Source: Rhodomicrobium sp. Az07 (GTDB lineage Bacteria; Pseudomonadota; Alphaproteobacteria; Rhizobiales; Rhodomicrobiaceae). Taken from it: a stretch of DNA of 64,000 bases. Shown one piece after another: positions 6,885 to 17,684 of the stretch. The position numbers and the translations under genes were made by a program. Where the stretch lies: positions 1 through 64,000 of the forward strand of contig NZ_JAHFZG010000006.1 of the NCBI RefSeq assembly GCF_018619475.1, written 5' to 3'. Each line of letters begins with the position of its first letter. The first letter of the stretch is position 1. The notes beneath the pieces are model-generated. The model was not told the origin of the DNA and searched no databases. It saw only the letters and a list, made by a program, of their open reading frames with translations.

Positions 6885-8984
6885 ATGCCGAAGCTGAATA
6901 TCAACGGCAACGAGGTCGAGGTCGAGGACGGCATAACGCTTCTGCAGGCATGCGAGCAGGCTGGCGCGGAGATACCGCGCTTCTGCTATCACGAGCGGCT
7001 GTCCATCGCGGGCAACTGCCGCATGTGCCTCGTGGAAATCGCGGGAATGCCCAAGCCGATGGCATCTTGCGCGATGAATGTCAGCGATTTAAGGCCGAAC
7101 CGTGACGGCACGCCGCCCACGATTCTCACCGATTCGCCGCTGGTGAAGAAAGCGCGCGAAGGCGTGATGGAGTTCCTGCTGATCAATCATCCGCTCGATT
7201 GCCCGATCTGCGATCAGGGCGGCGAGTGCGATCTTCAGGATCAGGCGATGTATTACGGCTCCGAAGGCAGCCGCTACCGCGAGAACAAGCGCGCCGTCGA
7301 GGAAAAATATCTCGGGCCGCTCATCAAGACTTTCATGACGCGCTGCATCCAGTGTACGCGCTGCGTCCGTTTCATGTCGGAAGTCGCGGGCGTGCCGGAA
7401 CTCGGCGCGATCGGACGCGGCGAGGACATGGAGATATCCACTTACCTCGAACGTGGGCTCCATTCGGAACTGAGCGGCAACGTCATCGATCTCTGCCCCG
7501 TGGGCGCGCTGACGTCGAAGCCCTATTCGTTCCTGGCGCGGCCATGGGAATTGCGCAAGACCGAATCCATCGACGTGATGGACGGTCTCGGCTCGAACAT
7601 TCGCATCGACAGTCGCGGTCGCGAAGTCATGCGCATCCTGCCGCGCAACCATGACGGCGTGAACGAGGAGTGGCTCTCCGACAAATCCCGCGCGCTCGTC
7701 GACGGCCTCAAGAAGAAGCGGCTCGACCGGCCTTATATGCGCCGTGACGGCGTGCTCGAAGAAGTGTCGTGGTACGAGGCGTTCACCGAGATCGCAGCGC
7801 GGGTCGAGAAGGCCGGCGCGCGGAAAGTGGGCGCAATCGCGGGCGACCTTTGTTCGGTCGAAGACATGTTCGCGCTGAAGACGCTGCTTGAGCTTCTCGG
7901 CTCGCCGAACATGGATTGTCGCCAGCACGGCCAGAAGCTCCACCCGAGACACGGGCGCGGAAGCTACCTGTTCAACGCGACCATCGCGGGCATCTCGAAG
8001 GCCGACGTCATCCTTCTCGTCGGCACGAACCCGCGCAAGGAAGCGGCGGTGCTCAATGCCCGCATTCGCGGCGCTTATCTGCACAATCACGCGCGCATCG
8101 GGCTGATCGGCCCGCAGGTCGACCTCACTTACCCCTACGAATGGCTCGGCAATTCGCTGGCCATGCTCGACGAGATCGCAAAGCCCGACAATCCGGTGCT
8201 GAAAGCGCTGGCCGATGCTTCGCATCCGCTCATCATCGTCGGGCAGGACGCGCTTTCGCATGAGGCGGGCGATGCCGTGCTGGCGAAGGCGGCCGAAATT
8301 GCGGCGGCGGCGATGAAGGGCCGCGAGGATGCGGGCTGGAACCCGCTCTCGATCCTTCACGCGAGCGCGGCGCTCGTCGGCGGCCTCGACATCGGCTTCG
8401 TGCCGGGCGACGGCGGTCTCGACACCGCGGGCATCCTCGAAGGGACGCAGAGCGGCGATATCGAAGTGCTCTATCTGCTCGGCGCGGACGAGTTCGACGT
8501 GAGCCGCACCGGCGACGCCTTCGTGATCTATCAGGGATCGCACGGCGATTCGGGCGCTCGCATTGCGGACATCATTCTTCCCGGCGCGGCCTATACCGAA
8601 AAGAACGGCACCTACGTCAACACCGAAGGCCGCGTTCAGCTTGGCGAACGCGCGATCTTCCCGCCCGGCGATGCCCGCGAGGACTGGACCATTCTCCGCG
8701 CGCTATCCGAGCATCTCGGCGCGAAGCTGCCTTTCGACTGTTTCGGGTCGCTGCGCAGGGCGCTCTACAAGGCGCATCCGCATCTCGCCGCCATCGACAC
8801 GGTTGAGGCAGCCCCGCTTGAGCTGAAGCTCGGCGATTTGCCGCCTCTGCCGGATGCGCCATTCGGCGTTTTCATCGAAGATTTCTACCAGACCAACCCG
8901 ATTGCGCGGTCCTCGGCGGTTCTCGCCGAGCTTTCAGCGCTGCATCAGGAATACGAGCAGGGACTTGCGGGCGCCGATGGCTGA
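6885..8984 (+). CDS. nuoG: NADH-quinone oxidoreductase subunit G
   Basis: Iron-sulfur subunit of complex I, carrying electrons from the FMN/NuoEF module toward NuoI in the peripheral arm. 699 aa. N-terminal [2Fe-2S] ferredoxin domain with Cys34, 45, 48 and 62; the His-Cys3 [4Fe-4S] motif [14 protein letters not shown] (His102, Cys106, 109, 115); a further [4Fe-4S] site with Cys154, 157, 160 and Cys204; then a molybdopterin-oxidoreductase-like domain without a cofactor, as usual in this subunit. It is the first gene of the operon here: nuoE and nuoF do not lie upstream. Its stop overlaps the nuoH start. Confidence 0.97.
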   Translation: MPKLNINGNEVEVEDGITLLQACEQAGAEIPRFCYHERLSIAGNCRMCLVEIAGMPKPMASCAMNVSDLRPNRDGTPPTILTDSPLVKKAREGVMEFLLINHPLDCPICDQGGECDLQDQAMYYGSEGSRYRENKRAVEEKYLGPLIKTFMTRCIQCTRCVRFMSEVAGVPELGAIGRGEDMEISTYLERGLHSELSGNVIDLCPVGALTSKPYSFLARPWELRKTESIDVMDGLGSNIRIDSRGREVMRILPRNHDGVNEEWLSDKSRALVDGLKKKRLDRPYMRRDGVLEEVSWYEAFTEIAARVEKAGARKVGAIAGDLCSVEDMFALKTLLELLGSPNMDCRQHGQKLHPRHGRGSYLFNATIAGISKADVILLVGTNPRKEAAVLNARIRGAYLHNHARIGLIGPQVDLTYPYEWLGNSLAMLDEIAKPDNPVLKALADASHPLIIVGQDALSHEAGDAVLAKAAEIAAAAMKGREDAGWNPLSILHASAALVGGLDIGFVPGDGGLDTAGILEGTQSGDIEVLYLLGADEFDVSRTGDAFVIYQGSHGDSGARIADIILPGAAYTEKNGTYVNTEGRVQLGERAIFPPGDAREDWTILRALSEHLGAKLPFDCFGSLRRALYKAHPHLAAIDTVEAAPLELKLGDLPPLPDAPFGVFIEDFYQTNPIARSSAVLAELSALHQEYEQGLAGADG

Positions 8985-10008
8985 TTGGAGCACACTTTGG
9001 AGTAACTACGGCTTCCCGACCGCGCTGATCCTCGGTCAAAGCCTGTTGACGCTCGTCGCGTTGCTCCTGTTCATCGCGTATCTGCTGCTGGCGGATCGCA
9101 AGATCTGGGCGGCGGTGCAGCTTCGGCGCGGCCCGAACGTCGTCGGCGCTTACGGGCTCCTTCAATCCTTCGCGGACTTCCTGAAATTCGTGGTGAAGGA
9201 GCCGGTCATCCCGGCGGGAGCGGACAAGACGCTTTTCCTGCTGGCGCCGCTCGCGACGACGGTGCTTGCTCTCGCCGCCTGGGCAGTGATCCCGGTGGCG
9301 GACGGGTGGGTTGTGTCCGACCTGAATGTCGGCATTCTCTATATCTTCGCGATATCCTCGCTCGGGGTTTACGGCGTCATCATCGGCGGCTGGGCTTCGA
9401 ACTCCAAATATCCGTTTCTGGGGGCGCTTCGCTCCGCCGCGCAGATGGTTTCCTACGAGGTGTCCATCGGCTTCATCCTGGTGACGGTGATCCTGTGCGC
9501 GGGCACGATGAACCTGTCCGGCATCGTCGAGGCGCAACGCGGCGATTACGGCCTCTTCGGCTGGTACTGGCTGGCGCTGTTCCCGATGTTCGTGGTGTTC
9601 ATCATCTCGGCGCTCGCCGAGACGAACCGGCCGCCGTTCGACCTGCCCGAGGCCGAGTCCGAACTCGTCGCGGGCTTCATGGTGGAATACTCCTCGACGC
9701 CCTATCTTCTCTTCATGCTCGGCGAATACGTCGCTATCACCGTGATGTGCGCGCTGGCTACGATCCTCTTCATGGGCGGTTGGCTGCCGCCGTTCGAGGT
9801 CGCGCCCTTTACCTGGGTGCCGGGGATCTTCTGGTTCGTTCTGAAATTCTGTTTCGTCTTCTTCGTGTTCGCGATGGTGAAGGCGATCGTGCCACGCTAC
9901 CGCTACGATCAGTTGATGCGGCTGGGTTGGAAGATCTTCCTGCCGACGTCGCTCGCGATGGTTGTGGTTGTGGCGGCGGTTCTTCAATTCGGAGGTCTCG
10001 CGCGCTAG
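8977..10008 (+). CDS. nuoH: NADH-quinone oxidoreductase subunit H
   Basis: Membrane subunit of complex I (ND1 homologue) that forms the quinone-binding chamber with NuoB/NuoD. 343 aa from ATG 8977, which overlaps the nuoG stop by 8 nt, indicating translational coupling. Family hallmarks: [11 protein letters not shown] near residue 47, the conserved [20 protein letters not shown] loop near 213 and EYSSTPY. About eight transmembrane segments. The frame is open upstream inside nuoG, but that part is out-of-frame nuoG sequence. Confidence 0.97.
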   Translation: MADWSTLWSNYGFPTALILGQSLLTLVALLLFIAYLLLADRKIWAAVQLRRGPNVVGAYGLLQSFADFLKFVVKEPVIPAGADKTLFLLAPLATTVLALAAWAVIPVADGWVVSDLNVGILYIFAISSLGVYGVIIGGWASNSKYPFLGALRSAAQMVSYEVSIGFILVTVILCAGTMNLSGIVEAQRGDYGLFGWYWLALFPMFVVFIISALAETNRPPFDLPEAESELVAGFMVEYSSTPYLLFMLGEYVAITVMCALATILFMGGWLPPFEVAPFTWVPGIFWFVLKFCFVFFVFAMVKAIVPRYRYDQLMRLGWKIFLPTSLAMVVVVAAVLQFGGLAR

Positions 10009-10036
10009 CGCGGGCTTATCCAAAGGGAGTGCATGC

Positions 10037-10528
10037 ATGGGCGGCTTCGGCCAGTCTTTGAGATCAGCGGTTCTCGGCGAGTTTATCGTCGCGACGTGGC
10101 TTGCCATGAAGTATTTCTTCGCGCCGAAAGCGACGATCAACTATCCGTTCGAGAAGAATCCGCTCTCGCCCCGCTTTCGCGGCGAGCACGCGCTGCGCCG
10201 TTACCCGAACGGCATGGAGCGCTGTATCGCGTGCAAGCTTTGCGAGGCCATCTGCCCGGCCCAGGCCATCACCATCGAGGCTGGGCCGCGCCGCAACGAC
10301 GGCACACGCCGGACGACTCGCTACGATATCGACATGGTGAAATGCATCTATTGCGGCTTCTGTCAGGAAGCCTGCCCGGTGGATGCCATCGTGGAAGGAC
10401 CGAATTTCGAATTCGCCACAGAGACGCGAGAGGAACTGCTGTACGACAAGGAAAAACTGCTCGCGAACGGGGACAGATGGGAGCGCATTCTTGCAAAAAA
10501 TATTGAACTCGATGCGCCCTACCGTTAA
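10037..10528 (+). CDS. nuoI: NADH-quinone oxidoreductase subunit I
   Basis: Complex I subunit with two [4Fe-4S] clusters (N6a/N6b) that pass electrons toward N2. 163 aa. Two ferredoxin motifs: [12 protein letters not shown] (Cys63, 66, 69, 73) and [12 protein letters not shown] (Cys103, 106, 109, 113). Start ATG 10037 follows AAAGGGAG by 7 nt. An 8-bp inverted repeat TACCGTTA / TAACGGTA (10520-10543) straddles the stop codon; with no T-run it is not a standard terminator but could attenuate or protect the transcript ahead of the long gap before nuoJ. Confidence 0.97.
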   Translation: MGGFGQSLRSAVLGEFIVATWLAMKYFFAPKATINYPFEKNPLSPRFRGEHALRRYPNGMERCIACKLCEAICPAQAITIEAGPRRNDGTRRTTRYDIDMVKCIYCGFCQEACPVDAIVEGPNFEFATETREELLYDKEKLLANGDRWERILAKNIELDAPYR

Positions 10529-10972
10529 CCTTTACTAACGGTAGCTTCCGAATGTCTCCACCCACGGGCTTGCGCGTGTAACGCCTCAACGGCGCAAATG
10601 GCGCGCGAACGATTGGCTTTCTTCCGACGAGGGGCGGAAGGAGCTTGAACCGCCATGATCGGCAAGTTCTTCCCCCTCACCGCAGAACGCCGCCGCCGGC
10701 AAGTGGGCACGAACCGGAGGCGGCCCCCTAGAGGGTTCACACGAGATCGATCCGTCGTCAGGCCGAAATGCCCCGGCGGATGCGATAGCAGGGCACGGCG
10801 CCGCGCGTTCACCGACGGTGGGGTGTTCCGAAAGGTCGATTTGCGAGGGCGCTTGGCGGCCTTGCTGTCGAGCTTGAACGAAAGGACGGGTTGCGTTCGT
10901 TTGGCGGGCGCGATCCAGAGGACGAACCATGTCTTCCACGGCTTACGCCGCATTTTTCGAGATCGGCCGCGC
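10529..10972. other. 444-bp gap inside the nuo operon (nuoI-nuoJ)
   Basis: The other nuo genes here are separated by 0-28 bp or overlap, so this gap is exceptional. Reading frames through it (for example from 10655) have random-looking Arg-rich translations and simply run into nuoJ. The 5' end holds the inverted repeat at the nuoI stop; the 3' end holds a 15-codon ORF coupled to nuoJ. An internal promoter or an RNA element is possible, but none is recognised. Confidence 0.5.
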
Positions 10973-10976
10973 ATGA
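10929..10976 (+). CDS. Possible 15-codon leader ORF coupled to nuoJ
   Basis: ATG at 10929 has a good Shine-Dalgarno (AGAGGA at about 10917-10922). The frame encodes [15 protein letters not shown] and stops at a TGA overlapping the nuoJ ATG in an ATGA arrangement. nuoJ itself has no clear Shine-Dalgarno of its own, so ribosomes may reach it by reinitiation from this ORF. The peptide has no recognised function and the call rests only on these signals. Confidence 0.35.
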   Translation: MSSTAYAAFFEIGRA

Positions 10977-11575
10977 CAATCGCTGGATACTTCTTCTACC
11001 TGTTTTCCATCGTGCTCATCTCATCGGGCGCGATGGTGATTTCCGCGCGAAATCCGGTCCATTCCGTGCTGTTCCTCATTCTCGCCTTCCTGAACGCGGC
11101 GGGGCTTTTCGTTCTGCTCGGCGCCGAGTTTCTCGCGATGATCCTGATCATCGTCTATGTGGGCGCGGTCGCGGTCTTGTTCCTGTTCGTGGTGATGATG
11201 CTCGACATCGACTTCGACCAGCTTCGAAAGGGCATGAGCCGTTATCTGCCCGTCGGCATTCTGGTCGGGCTCGTGCTGCTCGCCGAGTTGATCCTCGTCG
11301 TGGGCGGCTTCTCCGTTGCGCCGGGCGCGTTCCGGCCGGTAACGGGCGAGCAGGTCACCAACACCGAAGCGATCGGGCGCGTCCTCTATACGGATTACCT
11401 CTATTTCTTCCAGCTTTCCGGGCTTGTGCTTCTTGTCGCGATGATCGGGGCTATCGTGCTGACGCTCCGTCACCGCTCCGATTCGAAGCGGCAGAACATC
11501 GCGCGCCAGGTCGGACGCAAACGCGAGGACGCCATCGAAGTGGTTAAAGTCGAAACCGGGAAAGGGATCTCCTGA
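10973..11575 (+). CDS. nuoJ: NADH-quinone oxidoreductase subunit J
   Basis: Complex I membrane subunit (ND6 homologue). 200 aa with five transmembrane segments, including the conserved [20 protein letters not shown] region (TM3, pi-bulge segment) near residue 45. Start ATG 10973 ([14 protein letters not shown]) is where family similarity begins; the open frame back to 10655 is not NuoJ-like. Charged cytosolic C-terminus. Followed after 5 nt by nuoK. Confidence 0.96.
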   Translation: MTIAGYFFYLFSIVLISSGAMVISARNPVHSVLFLILAFLNAAGLFVLLGAEFLAMILIIVYVGAVAVLFLFVVMMLDIDFDQLRKGMSRYLPVGILVGLVLLAELILVVGGFSVAPGAFRPVTGEQVTNTEAIGRVLYTDYLYFFQLSGLVLLVAMIGAIVLTLRHRSDSKRQNIARQVGRKREDAIEVVKVETGKGIS

Positions 11576-11580
11576 GGGCC

Positions 11581-11922
11581 ATGCTGAACACGATCTCACC
11601 CGTCGAGGCCGCGACCGGCATCGCACTCCAGCAATATCTCACCGTCGCCGCGATCCTGTTCACGCTCGGCGCCTTCGGCATCTTCCTCAACCGGAAGAAT
11701 GTGATCATCATCCTGATGTGCGTCGAACTGATGCTGCTTGCAGTGAACGTGAACCTCGTCGCCTTCTCGGCCTATCTGAACGACCTTACTGGCCAGATCT
11801 TCGCGTTGATGGTGCTGACCGTTGCTGCGGCGGAAGCAGCCATCGGGCTGGCCATCATCGTCATCTACCACCGGAACCGCGGCTCCATCGCCGTTGACGA
11901 CATCAACTCGATGAAAGGCTGA
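11581..11922 (+). CDS. nuoK: NADH-quinone oxidoreductase subunit K
   Basis: Small complex I membrane subunit (ND4L homologue) in the proton-translocating arm. 113 aa, about ten residues longer than usual at the N-terminus. Three transmembrane helices with the membrane glutamates of the proton path, in [17 protein letters not shown] (TM2) and [18 protein letters not shown] (TM3). Starts 5 nt after nuoJ and ends 7 nt before nuoL. Confidence 0.96.
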   Translation: MLNTISPVEAATGIALQQYLTVAAILFTLGAFGIFLNRKNVIIILMCVELMLLAVNVNLVAFSAYLNDLTGQIFALMVLTVAAAEAAIGLAIIVIYHRNRGSIAVDDINSMKG

Positions 11923-11929
11923 GGCGGGC

Positions 11930-13864
11930 ATGTATCAGGCCATCGTCCTACTTCCGCTGATCGGCGCGCTTTTTGCCGGCTTTTTCGGGCGCTCGCTCGG
12001 CGACAAGAATTCGGGCTTTCTGACGAGCGCTCTGGTCCTCGTCTCGGCGGCTCTTTCGTGGCTCGCCCTCTATCAGGTTGGCGTCGAGGGGCAGGAAGCG
12101 CGCATAACGCTATTGCCTTTTATTGGCGTCGGCGATCTGCAAACGACGTGGTCGCTTCGAATCGACACGCTCACAGCCGTCATGCTGGTGGTGGTGAACA
12201 CGGTTTCAGCTCTCGTTCACATCTATTCGGTCGGCTACATGTCCGACGACGACCGCCAGCCGCTGTTCTTTTCCTATCTATCGCTGTTCACGTTCGCCAT
12301 GCTCGCGCTGGTGACGGCCGATAACCTCGTTCAGCTCTTCTTCGGATGGGAGGGCGTTGGCCTCGCATCCTATCTCCTCATCGGCTTCTGGTATCGACGC
12401 GAGAGCGCGAATGCGGCCGCGATCAAGGCGTTCGTGGTGAACCGCGTCGGCGATTTCGGCTTCGCGCTCGGCATCTTCGGCATCTGGTACATCTTCCGCG
12501 ATGTGAATTTCGACACGATCTTCGCCGCCGCGAAGGAGCATCAGGCCACAACGATTCCCTTCTTCGGCTATCAGGTGCCCGCGCTCGACCTGATCTGCCT
12601 GTTCCTGTTCATGGGTGCGATGGGAAAGTCGGCGCAGTTCCTGCTGCACACGTGGCTGCCCGACGCGATGGAAGGCCCGACGCCGGTCTCCGCCCTCATC
12701 CACGCCGCCACCATGGTGACGGCGGGCGTGTTCATGGTGGCCCGCCTGTCGCCGCTGTTCGAACTGTCCCCGACGGCGCTCATCGTGGTCACCTGTGTCG
12801 GCGCGATCACCGCATTCTTCGCGGCGACGGTCGGCGTGGCGCAGAACGACATCAAGCGCGTCATCGCCTATTCCACGTGTTCGCAGCTCGGCTACATGTT
12901 CGTCGCGCTCGGGCTTTCGGCCTACGGCGCGGCGATCTTCCATCTCTTCACGCATGCCTTCTTCAAGGCGCTTCTGTTCCTCGGAGCCGGTTCCGTTATC
13001 CATGCGCTGCACGGCGAGCAGGATCTGCGCAAGATGGGCGGCATGCGAAAGGCCATCCCGCTCACCTTCGGCATGATGGTCATCGGCACGCTATCGCTCA
13101 CCGGCTTTCCGTTTACGGCGGGCTATTTCTCGAAGGACATGATCATCGAGGTAGCGGAAGTTTCGCATTCCGGGTTGGCGCATGTCGTCTACTGGATGCT
13201 GATATCCGCTGCCTTCCTCACGTCGTTCTATTCGTGGCGGCTGATCTTCATGGCGTTCTACGGCCAGCCGAAAGATCATCACGCTTTCGAGCACGCGCAT
13301 GAATCGCCGCCCGTCATGACCGGGCCGCTCCTCATCCTCTCGGCCGGCGCGCTGTTTGCTGGGCTTGTCTTCGCACCGTACTTCGTCGGCGCCGACTACG
13401 CACAGTTCTGGCGTGGCTCCCTGTACTTCCTTCACGGCTGGCACGAGCCGCATGTGGCCGACATCGTCATGAAGTGGCTGCCGACGATCGTGATGGCTGC
13501 GGGATTCGGCGTCGCCTGGTGGGCCTATATCGCGTCGCCCGGCGTTCCGGCCTGGACCGTCAAGACCTTCAGGCCGATCCATGCCTTCCTCTACAACAAG
13601 TGGTACTTCGACGAGCTGTACGACTGGATCTTCGTGCGGCCGACGCGATGGCTCGCCCGTGTGCTGTGGAAGTACGGCGACGGCGCGATCATCGACGGGC
13701 TCGGTCCGGACGGTGTCGCCGCCAGCGTGGTTGCCACCACGAAGCGCGTCGTCCGCATCCAGACCGGTTTCGTCTACACCTACGCCTTCGTCATGCTGAT
13801 CGGCGTGACGGTCCTCATCACCTGGTTCGCCTACCTTTATCGCGGGGCTTTGTTCACCCTATGA
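11930..13864 (+). CDS. nuoL: NADH-quinone oxidoreductase subunit L
   Basis: Antiporter-like distal subunit of complex I (ND5 homologue), 644 aa. Signature segments are [17 protein letters not shown] near residue 140, and [20 protein letters not shown] near 240 with the conserved Lys and His of the proton channel, followed by a long C-terminal part corresponding to the lateral helix. About 15-16 transmembrane segments. Its TGA overlaps the nuoM ATG (ATGA), indicating coupled translation. Confidence 0.97.
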   Translation: MYQAIVLLPLIGALFAGFFGRSLGDKNSGFLTSALVLVSAALSWLALYQVGVEGQEARITLLPFIGVGDLQTTWSLRIDTLTAVMLVVVNTVSALVHIYSVGYMSDDDRQPLFFSYLSLFTFAMLALVTADNLVQLFFGWEGVGLASYLLIGFWYRRESANAAAIKAFVVNRVGDFGFALGIFGIWYIFRDVNFDTIFAAAKEHQATTIPFFGYQVPALDLICLFLFMGAMGKSAQFLLHTWLPDAMEGPTPVSALIHAATMVTAGVFMVARLSPLFELSPTALIVVTCVGAITAFFAATVGVAQNDIKRVIAYSTCSQLGYMFVALGLSAYGAAIFHLFTHAFFKALLFLGAGSVIHALHGEQDLRKMGGMRKAIPLTFGMMVIGTLSLTGFPFTAGYFSKDMIIEVAEVSHSGLAHVVYWMLISAAFLTSFYSWRLIFMAFYGQPKDHHAFEHAHESPPVMTGPLLILSAGALFAGLVFAPYFVGADYAQFWRGSLYFLHGWHEPHVADIVMKWLPTIVMAAGFGVAWWAYIASPGVPAWTVKTFRPIHAFLYNKWYFDELYDWIFVRPTRWLARVLWKYGDGAIIDGLGPDGVAASVVATTKRVVRIQTGFVYTYAFVMLIGVTVLITWFAYLYRGALFTL

Positions 13865-15399
13865 AAGAATGGCCCATCCTGACGACGCTCATGCTGCTGC
13901 CGGTCATCGGCGCGCTTTTGCTCGCCGTCCTCCGAGGCACCGACGCAGCCGCACTCAAGAACGCGCGCTGGATTGCGCTGTGGACGACCGTCGTCACCTT
14001 CGCGCTGTCGCTCATCCTTCTGAACGACTTCGACCATGCCAATCCGGGCTTCCAGTTTGTGGAGCACCGGCCCTGGCTGTCGGACACAATCACCTATTAT
14101 GTCGGCGTCGACGGGCTCTCGCTGCCCTTCGTGATCCTGACGACCTTCCTCATGCCGCTGACGATCCTTGCGAGCTGGAATTCGATCACCGTGCGCGTGA
14201 AGGAGTACATGATCGCGTTCCTGATCCTTGAAGCCCTGATGATCGGCGTTTTCTGCGCGCTCGACCTCGTGCTGTTCTACCTGTTCTTCGAGGGCGGCCT
14301 CATCCCGATGTTCATCATCATCGGCGTGTGGGGCGGACCGCGCCGCGTCTATGCGAGCTTCAAGTTTTTCCTCTACACGCTGCTCGGCTCGCTGTTCATG
14401 CTGATCGCGATCCTCGTCATGTACGGCATGGCGGGCACGACCGAGATTCCGGCGCTGCTGAAATACGACTTCCCCGTCAATGTGCAGGCGTGGCTCTGGT
14501 TCGCCTTCCTCGCGTCCTTCGCGGTGAAACTGCCGATGTGGCCGGTTCACACATGGCTGCCGGACGCCCACGTCGAAGCGCCGACGGCGGGTTCCGTGGT
14601 TCTGGCGGCAATCCTGCTGAAGATGGGCGGCTACGGCTTCATCCGTTTCTCGCTGCCGATGTTCCCCGATGCGTCGGTGCAGTTCGCGCCGCTGATGTTG
14701 ACGCTCGGCGTTGCGGCCATCATCTACACCTCGCTCGTAGCCTTCGCGCAGAAGGACATGAAGAAGCTCATCGCCTATTCATCTGTGGCGCATATGGGCT
14801 TCGTCACCATCGGCGTGTTTTCCGGCACCGAGCAGGGCGTGCAGGGCGCGGTGTTCCAGATGATCAGCCACGGCATCGTGTCGGGCGCGCTGTTCCTCGC
14901 GGTCGGCGTCGTCTACGACCGCATGCATACGCGCGAAATCGCGGCCTATGGCGGGCTTGCCGACCGCATGCCGATCTACGCCTTCTTCTTCATGGTATTC
15001 ACCATGGCGAATGTCGGCCTGCCCGGCACGAGCGGTTTCGTCGGCGAGTTCCTGACGCTGATGGGCACGTTCGAGGCCAACACGGTTGCGGCGTTCTTCG
15101 CCTGCTTCGGCCTCATCCTCTCGGCCGTCTATGCGCTCACGCTCTATCGCAAGATGATCTTCGGCAAGCTCGAAAAACCGTCCCTCGCCACCATCAAGGA
15201 TATGAGCCCGCGCGAAATCGGCATCATGGCGCCGCTCTTGATCCTCACCATCGTGCTCGGCTTCTATCCGAAGCCGGTGCTCGACATGACGAGCGGGTCG
15301 GTCAAGGCGATGATCGAGCCGTATCAAAAGGAACTTCAGGCGAAAGCCGACACGGGCGCGGCGGCGAAGTCGTTCGCCGAACTTGAGAACAGGCGGTGA
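13861..15399 (+). CDS. nuoM: NADH-quinone oxidoreductase subunit M
   Basis: Antiporter-like membrane subunit of complex I (ND4 homologue), 512 aa from ATG 13861, which shares ATGA with the nuoL stop. Conserved channel motifs: [17 protein letters not shown] near residue 143 and [19 protein letters not shown] near 229. About 14 transmembrane segments. The frame upstream of 13861 lies within nuoL and is not part of the protein. Confidence 0.97.
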   Translation: MKEWPILTTLMLLPVIGALLLAVLRGTDAAALKNARWIALWTTVVTFALSLILLNDFDHANPGFQFVEHRPWLSDTITYYVGVDGLSLPFVILTTFLMPLTILASWNSITVRVKEYMIAFLILEALMIGVFCALDLVLFYLFFEGGLIPMFIIIGVWGGPRRVYASFKFFLYTLLGSLFMLIAILVMYGMAGTTEIPALLKYDFPVNVQAWLWFAFLASFAVKLPMWPVHTWLPDAHVEAPTAGSVVLAAILLKMGGYGFIRFSLPMFPDASVQFAPLMLTLGVAAIIYTSLVAFAQKDMKKLIAYSSVAHMGFVTIGVFSGTEQGVQGAVFQMISHGIVSGALFLAVGVVYDRMHTREIAAYGGLADRMPIYAFFFMVFTMANVGLPGTSGFVGEFLTLMGTFEANTVAAFFACFGLILSAVYALTLYRKMIFGKLEKPSLATIKDMSPREIGIMAPLLILTIVLGFYPKPVLDMTSGSVKAMIEPYQKELQAKADTGAAAKSFAELENRR

Positions 15400-16880
15400 C
15401 AATGCTGTCCGACGCTTTCACCAAGGCTTCCACAATGTTTTCGACCTACGCGCCGATCTACCCGGAACTGTTCGTCGTCCTAGCGGCCTTCGTGCTCCTC
15501 ATGTGGGGCGTGTACAATCGCTATCCGGCGGGGCTTTCCATCAGCATCGTGGCTGTCGGCGTCCTCGTCGGCGCGATGTTCCTCATCGCGCGCCAGCCAT
15601 CGGTCGCGCAGGAACTCTTCAACGGCGCTTTCGTGGATGACGGCTTCGCCCGATTCATGAAGATCCTCACGCTTGCGGGCGCGGCGCTGGCGATCCTGCT
15701 CTCGCTCGACTATATGCGCCGCGAGCGCATCCTTCACTTTGAATATCCGGTGCTGATCCTGCTTGCGACGGCAGGCATGATGCTGACGATCTCGGCGAAC
15801 GACCTGATTTCGCTGTATCTCGCACTCGAATTGCAGAGCCTCGCGCTTTACGTCCTCGCCGCATTCCACCGCGATCAACTGCGCTCGACCGAGGCGGGCC
15901 TGAAATACTTCATCCTCGGCATCCTGTCTTCTGGCCTCCTGCTCTACGGCGCGTCGCTCGTCTACGGCTATACGGGCGCGACGAACTTCGCGCGCATCGC
16001 AGAAGTGGTGCAAGTGAGCGGCGCATCGGTGGGCCTCGTCTTCGGCCTCGTCTTCATCCTCGCCGGGCTTGCCTTCAAGCTCGCGGCGGTGCCGTTTCAC
16101 ATGTGGACGCCCGACGTTTACGAAGGTGCGCCGACGCCCGTCACCGCCTTTTTCGCGACCGCCGCCAAGATGTCGGCGATGGCGATGCTCATCCGCGTGG
16201 TGCTGACGGCCTTCCCCGACGCGACGCAGCAATGGCAGCAGATCATTATCGCGATCTCGGTCGGGTCCATGGCGCTCGGCGCCTTCGCCGCCATCGGCCA
16301 GACCAACATCAAGCGGCTGCTCGGCTACTCGTCCATCGGACATGTGGGTTACGCGCTTGTCGGCCTCGCGGCAGCCGTTCCGGGGGGAGCCGCCGCCGAT
16401 GGCGTGTCGGCCGTGCTGATCTATCTCGCGATCTACCTCGCGATGACCGCCGGGGCCTTCGCCTGCGTCCTCGCCATGCGCAACGGGCGCACGACCTACA
16501 GCGAAAGCATTTCCGATCTCGCGGGCGTCTCGAAGGAGCAGCCGCTGTTCGCCTTCCTGTTCGCGATGCTGCTGTTCTCGCTCGCCGGTATCCCGCCGCT
16601 CGCCGGGTTCTTTGCCAAGCTGTACGTCTTCAGCGCCGCCGTTCAGTCGCAGCTTTACTGGCTTGCCATCGTCGGCGTTGTGCTTTCGGTGATCAGCGCC
16701 TACTATTATCTCCGTATCGTGAAGGTGATGTATTTCGATGAGAAGGGCGAAACCTTCCAGCCGATTGCACCGTCCGTGAAGATCACGCTCGGCATTACAG
16801 CCGCATTCACGCTGTTGTTCTTCCTCTATCCGAGCCCGCTCAAGCTTGCCGCCGACGCAGCCTCGCGCACGTTCTTCTGA
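15396..16880 (+). CDS. nuoN: NADH-quinone oxidoreductase subunit N
   Basis: Third antiporter-like subunit of complex I (ND2 homologue), 494 aa. Hallmarks are [18 protein letters not shown] near residue 140, [20 protein letters not shown] near 230, and [14 protein letters not shown] near 305. The start may be GTG 15396, overlapping the nuoM stop, or ATG 15402 six bases later. Last nuo gene; birA begins 6 nt after its stop. Confidence 0.96.
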   Translation: MTMLSDAFTKASTMFSTYAPIYPELFVVLAAFVLLMWGVYNRYPAGLSISIVAVGVLVGAMFLIARQPSVAQELFNGAFVDDGFARFMKILTLAGAALAILLSLDYMRRERILHFEYPVLILLATAGMMLTISANDLISLYLALELQSLALYVLAAFHRDQLRSTEAGLKYFILGILSSGLLLYGASLVYGYTGATNFARIAEVVQVSGASVGLVFGLVFILAGLAFKLAAVPFHMWTPDVYEGAPTPVTAFFATAAKMSAMAMLIRVVLTAFPDATQQWQQIIIAISVGSMALGAFAAIGQTNIKRLLGYSSIGHVGYALVGLAAAVPGGAAADGVSAVLIYLAIYLAMTAGAFACVLAMRNGRTTYSESISDLAGVSKEQPLFAFLFAMLLFSLAGIPPLAGFFAKLYVFSAAVQSQLYWLAIVGVVLSVISAYYYLRIVKVMYFDEKGETFQPIAPSVKITLGITAAFTLLFFLYPSPLKLAADAASRTFF

Positions 16881-16886
16881 GGCTCG

Positions 16887-17636
16887 ATGACGCTCCCTGA
16901 CATACCGGTTCTTCGCTTCGACAGTATCGATTCCACGAACGAGGAGGCCCTGCGTCAGCTTGCTGGCGGGGCGCGCCTTCCGTTCTGGATCGTGGCGCGG
17001 ACGCAGACGAAAGGGCGGGGCCGCGCGGGGCGCTCGTGGCAGTCGCCGGCGGGCAATGTCTACGCGACGCTCGTTCTGAAGACAGGCGCCAGCGCGGCAA
17101 CCGCAACGCAGCTTTCCTTCGTCGCGGGGCTCGCCGCCTACGACGCGGCGGCCGCGCACCTTGCGCCGGATGAGGCGTCCCGCTTGCGCCTGAAATGGCC
17201 GAACGATCTCATGCTCGGGCGCGCGAAGCTCGCGGGGAACCTGTTGGAAAGCATCTCGCTCGCCGAAGATCGCAGCCTCGCCGTCGTGCTCGGCGTTGGA
17301 ATGAATGTCGCCGCGCCGCCCGCCGACACCGGCCGCGAGGTTGCGTCGCTCGGCCTCGTATCGTCATCGGTGGAGGCGGTCTTCGCCTCGCTCGCGCGCG
17401 CCTTCGACATAAGGCTTGCGCGCTGGGATGAAGGCCGGGGCTTTCCCGCGATCCGCGAGGCGTGGCTTTCCCGCGCGCTGGCGCTCAACGAAAAAATCAG
17501 CGTAAATTTGAACAATTCCATTATTCGCGGTAGATTTTGCGGCGTCGACGATACCGGCGCATTGATGCTTACGACCGAGGCGGGGGTTGTCATGACCGTC
17601 ACCGCGGGCGACATTTATCTGGATGCGCTTCGCTGA
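16887..17636 (+). CDS. birA: Biotin--[acetyl-CoA-carboxylase] ligase
   Basis: Forms biotinyl-AMP and transfers biotin to the acceptor lysine of carboxylases such as AccB. 249 aa: catalytic domain plus the short C-terminal SH3-like domain, without the N-terminal winged-helix repressor domain, so a monofunctional enzyme. Motifs: GRGRAGRSWQSPAGNVYATL near residue 42 (biotinyl-AMP loop) and LKWPNDLML near 101 (catalytic Lys). A birA gene directly after nuoN and before rnj is the usual order in Hyphomicrobiales. Confidence 0.94.
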   Translation: MTLPDIPVLRFDSIDSTNEEALRQLAGGARLPFWIVARTQTKGRGRAGRSWQSPAGNVYATLVLKTGASAATATQLSFVAGLAAYDAAAAHLAPDEASRLRLKWPNDLMLGRAKLAGNLLESISLAEDRSLAVVLGVGMNVAAPPADTGREVASLGLVSSSVEAVFASLARAFDIRLARWDEGRGFPAIREAWLSRALALNEKISVNLNNSIIRGRFCGVDDTGALMLTTEAGVVMTVTAGDIYLDALR

Positions 17637-17684
17637 CCGCCACGGCCGGCGACTTAACTCCCTTTGTTGGAAACCATAAAAAGA

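Noticed and set aside
7089-8543. 484-codon minus-strand frame inside nuoG
   Set aside because: Composition is typical of antisense GC-rich frames (Arg/His/Asp/Glu/Ala) and it conflicts with a complete NuoG.
10655-10972. Open frame upstream of and in frame with nuoJ, giving a 306-aa protein
   Set aside because: The ~106 extra residues are Arg-rich and unlike NuoJ; similarity begins at [10 protein letters not shown] (10973), and the upstream part has no domain.
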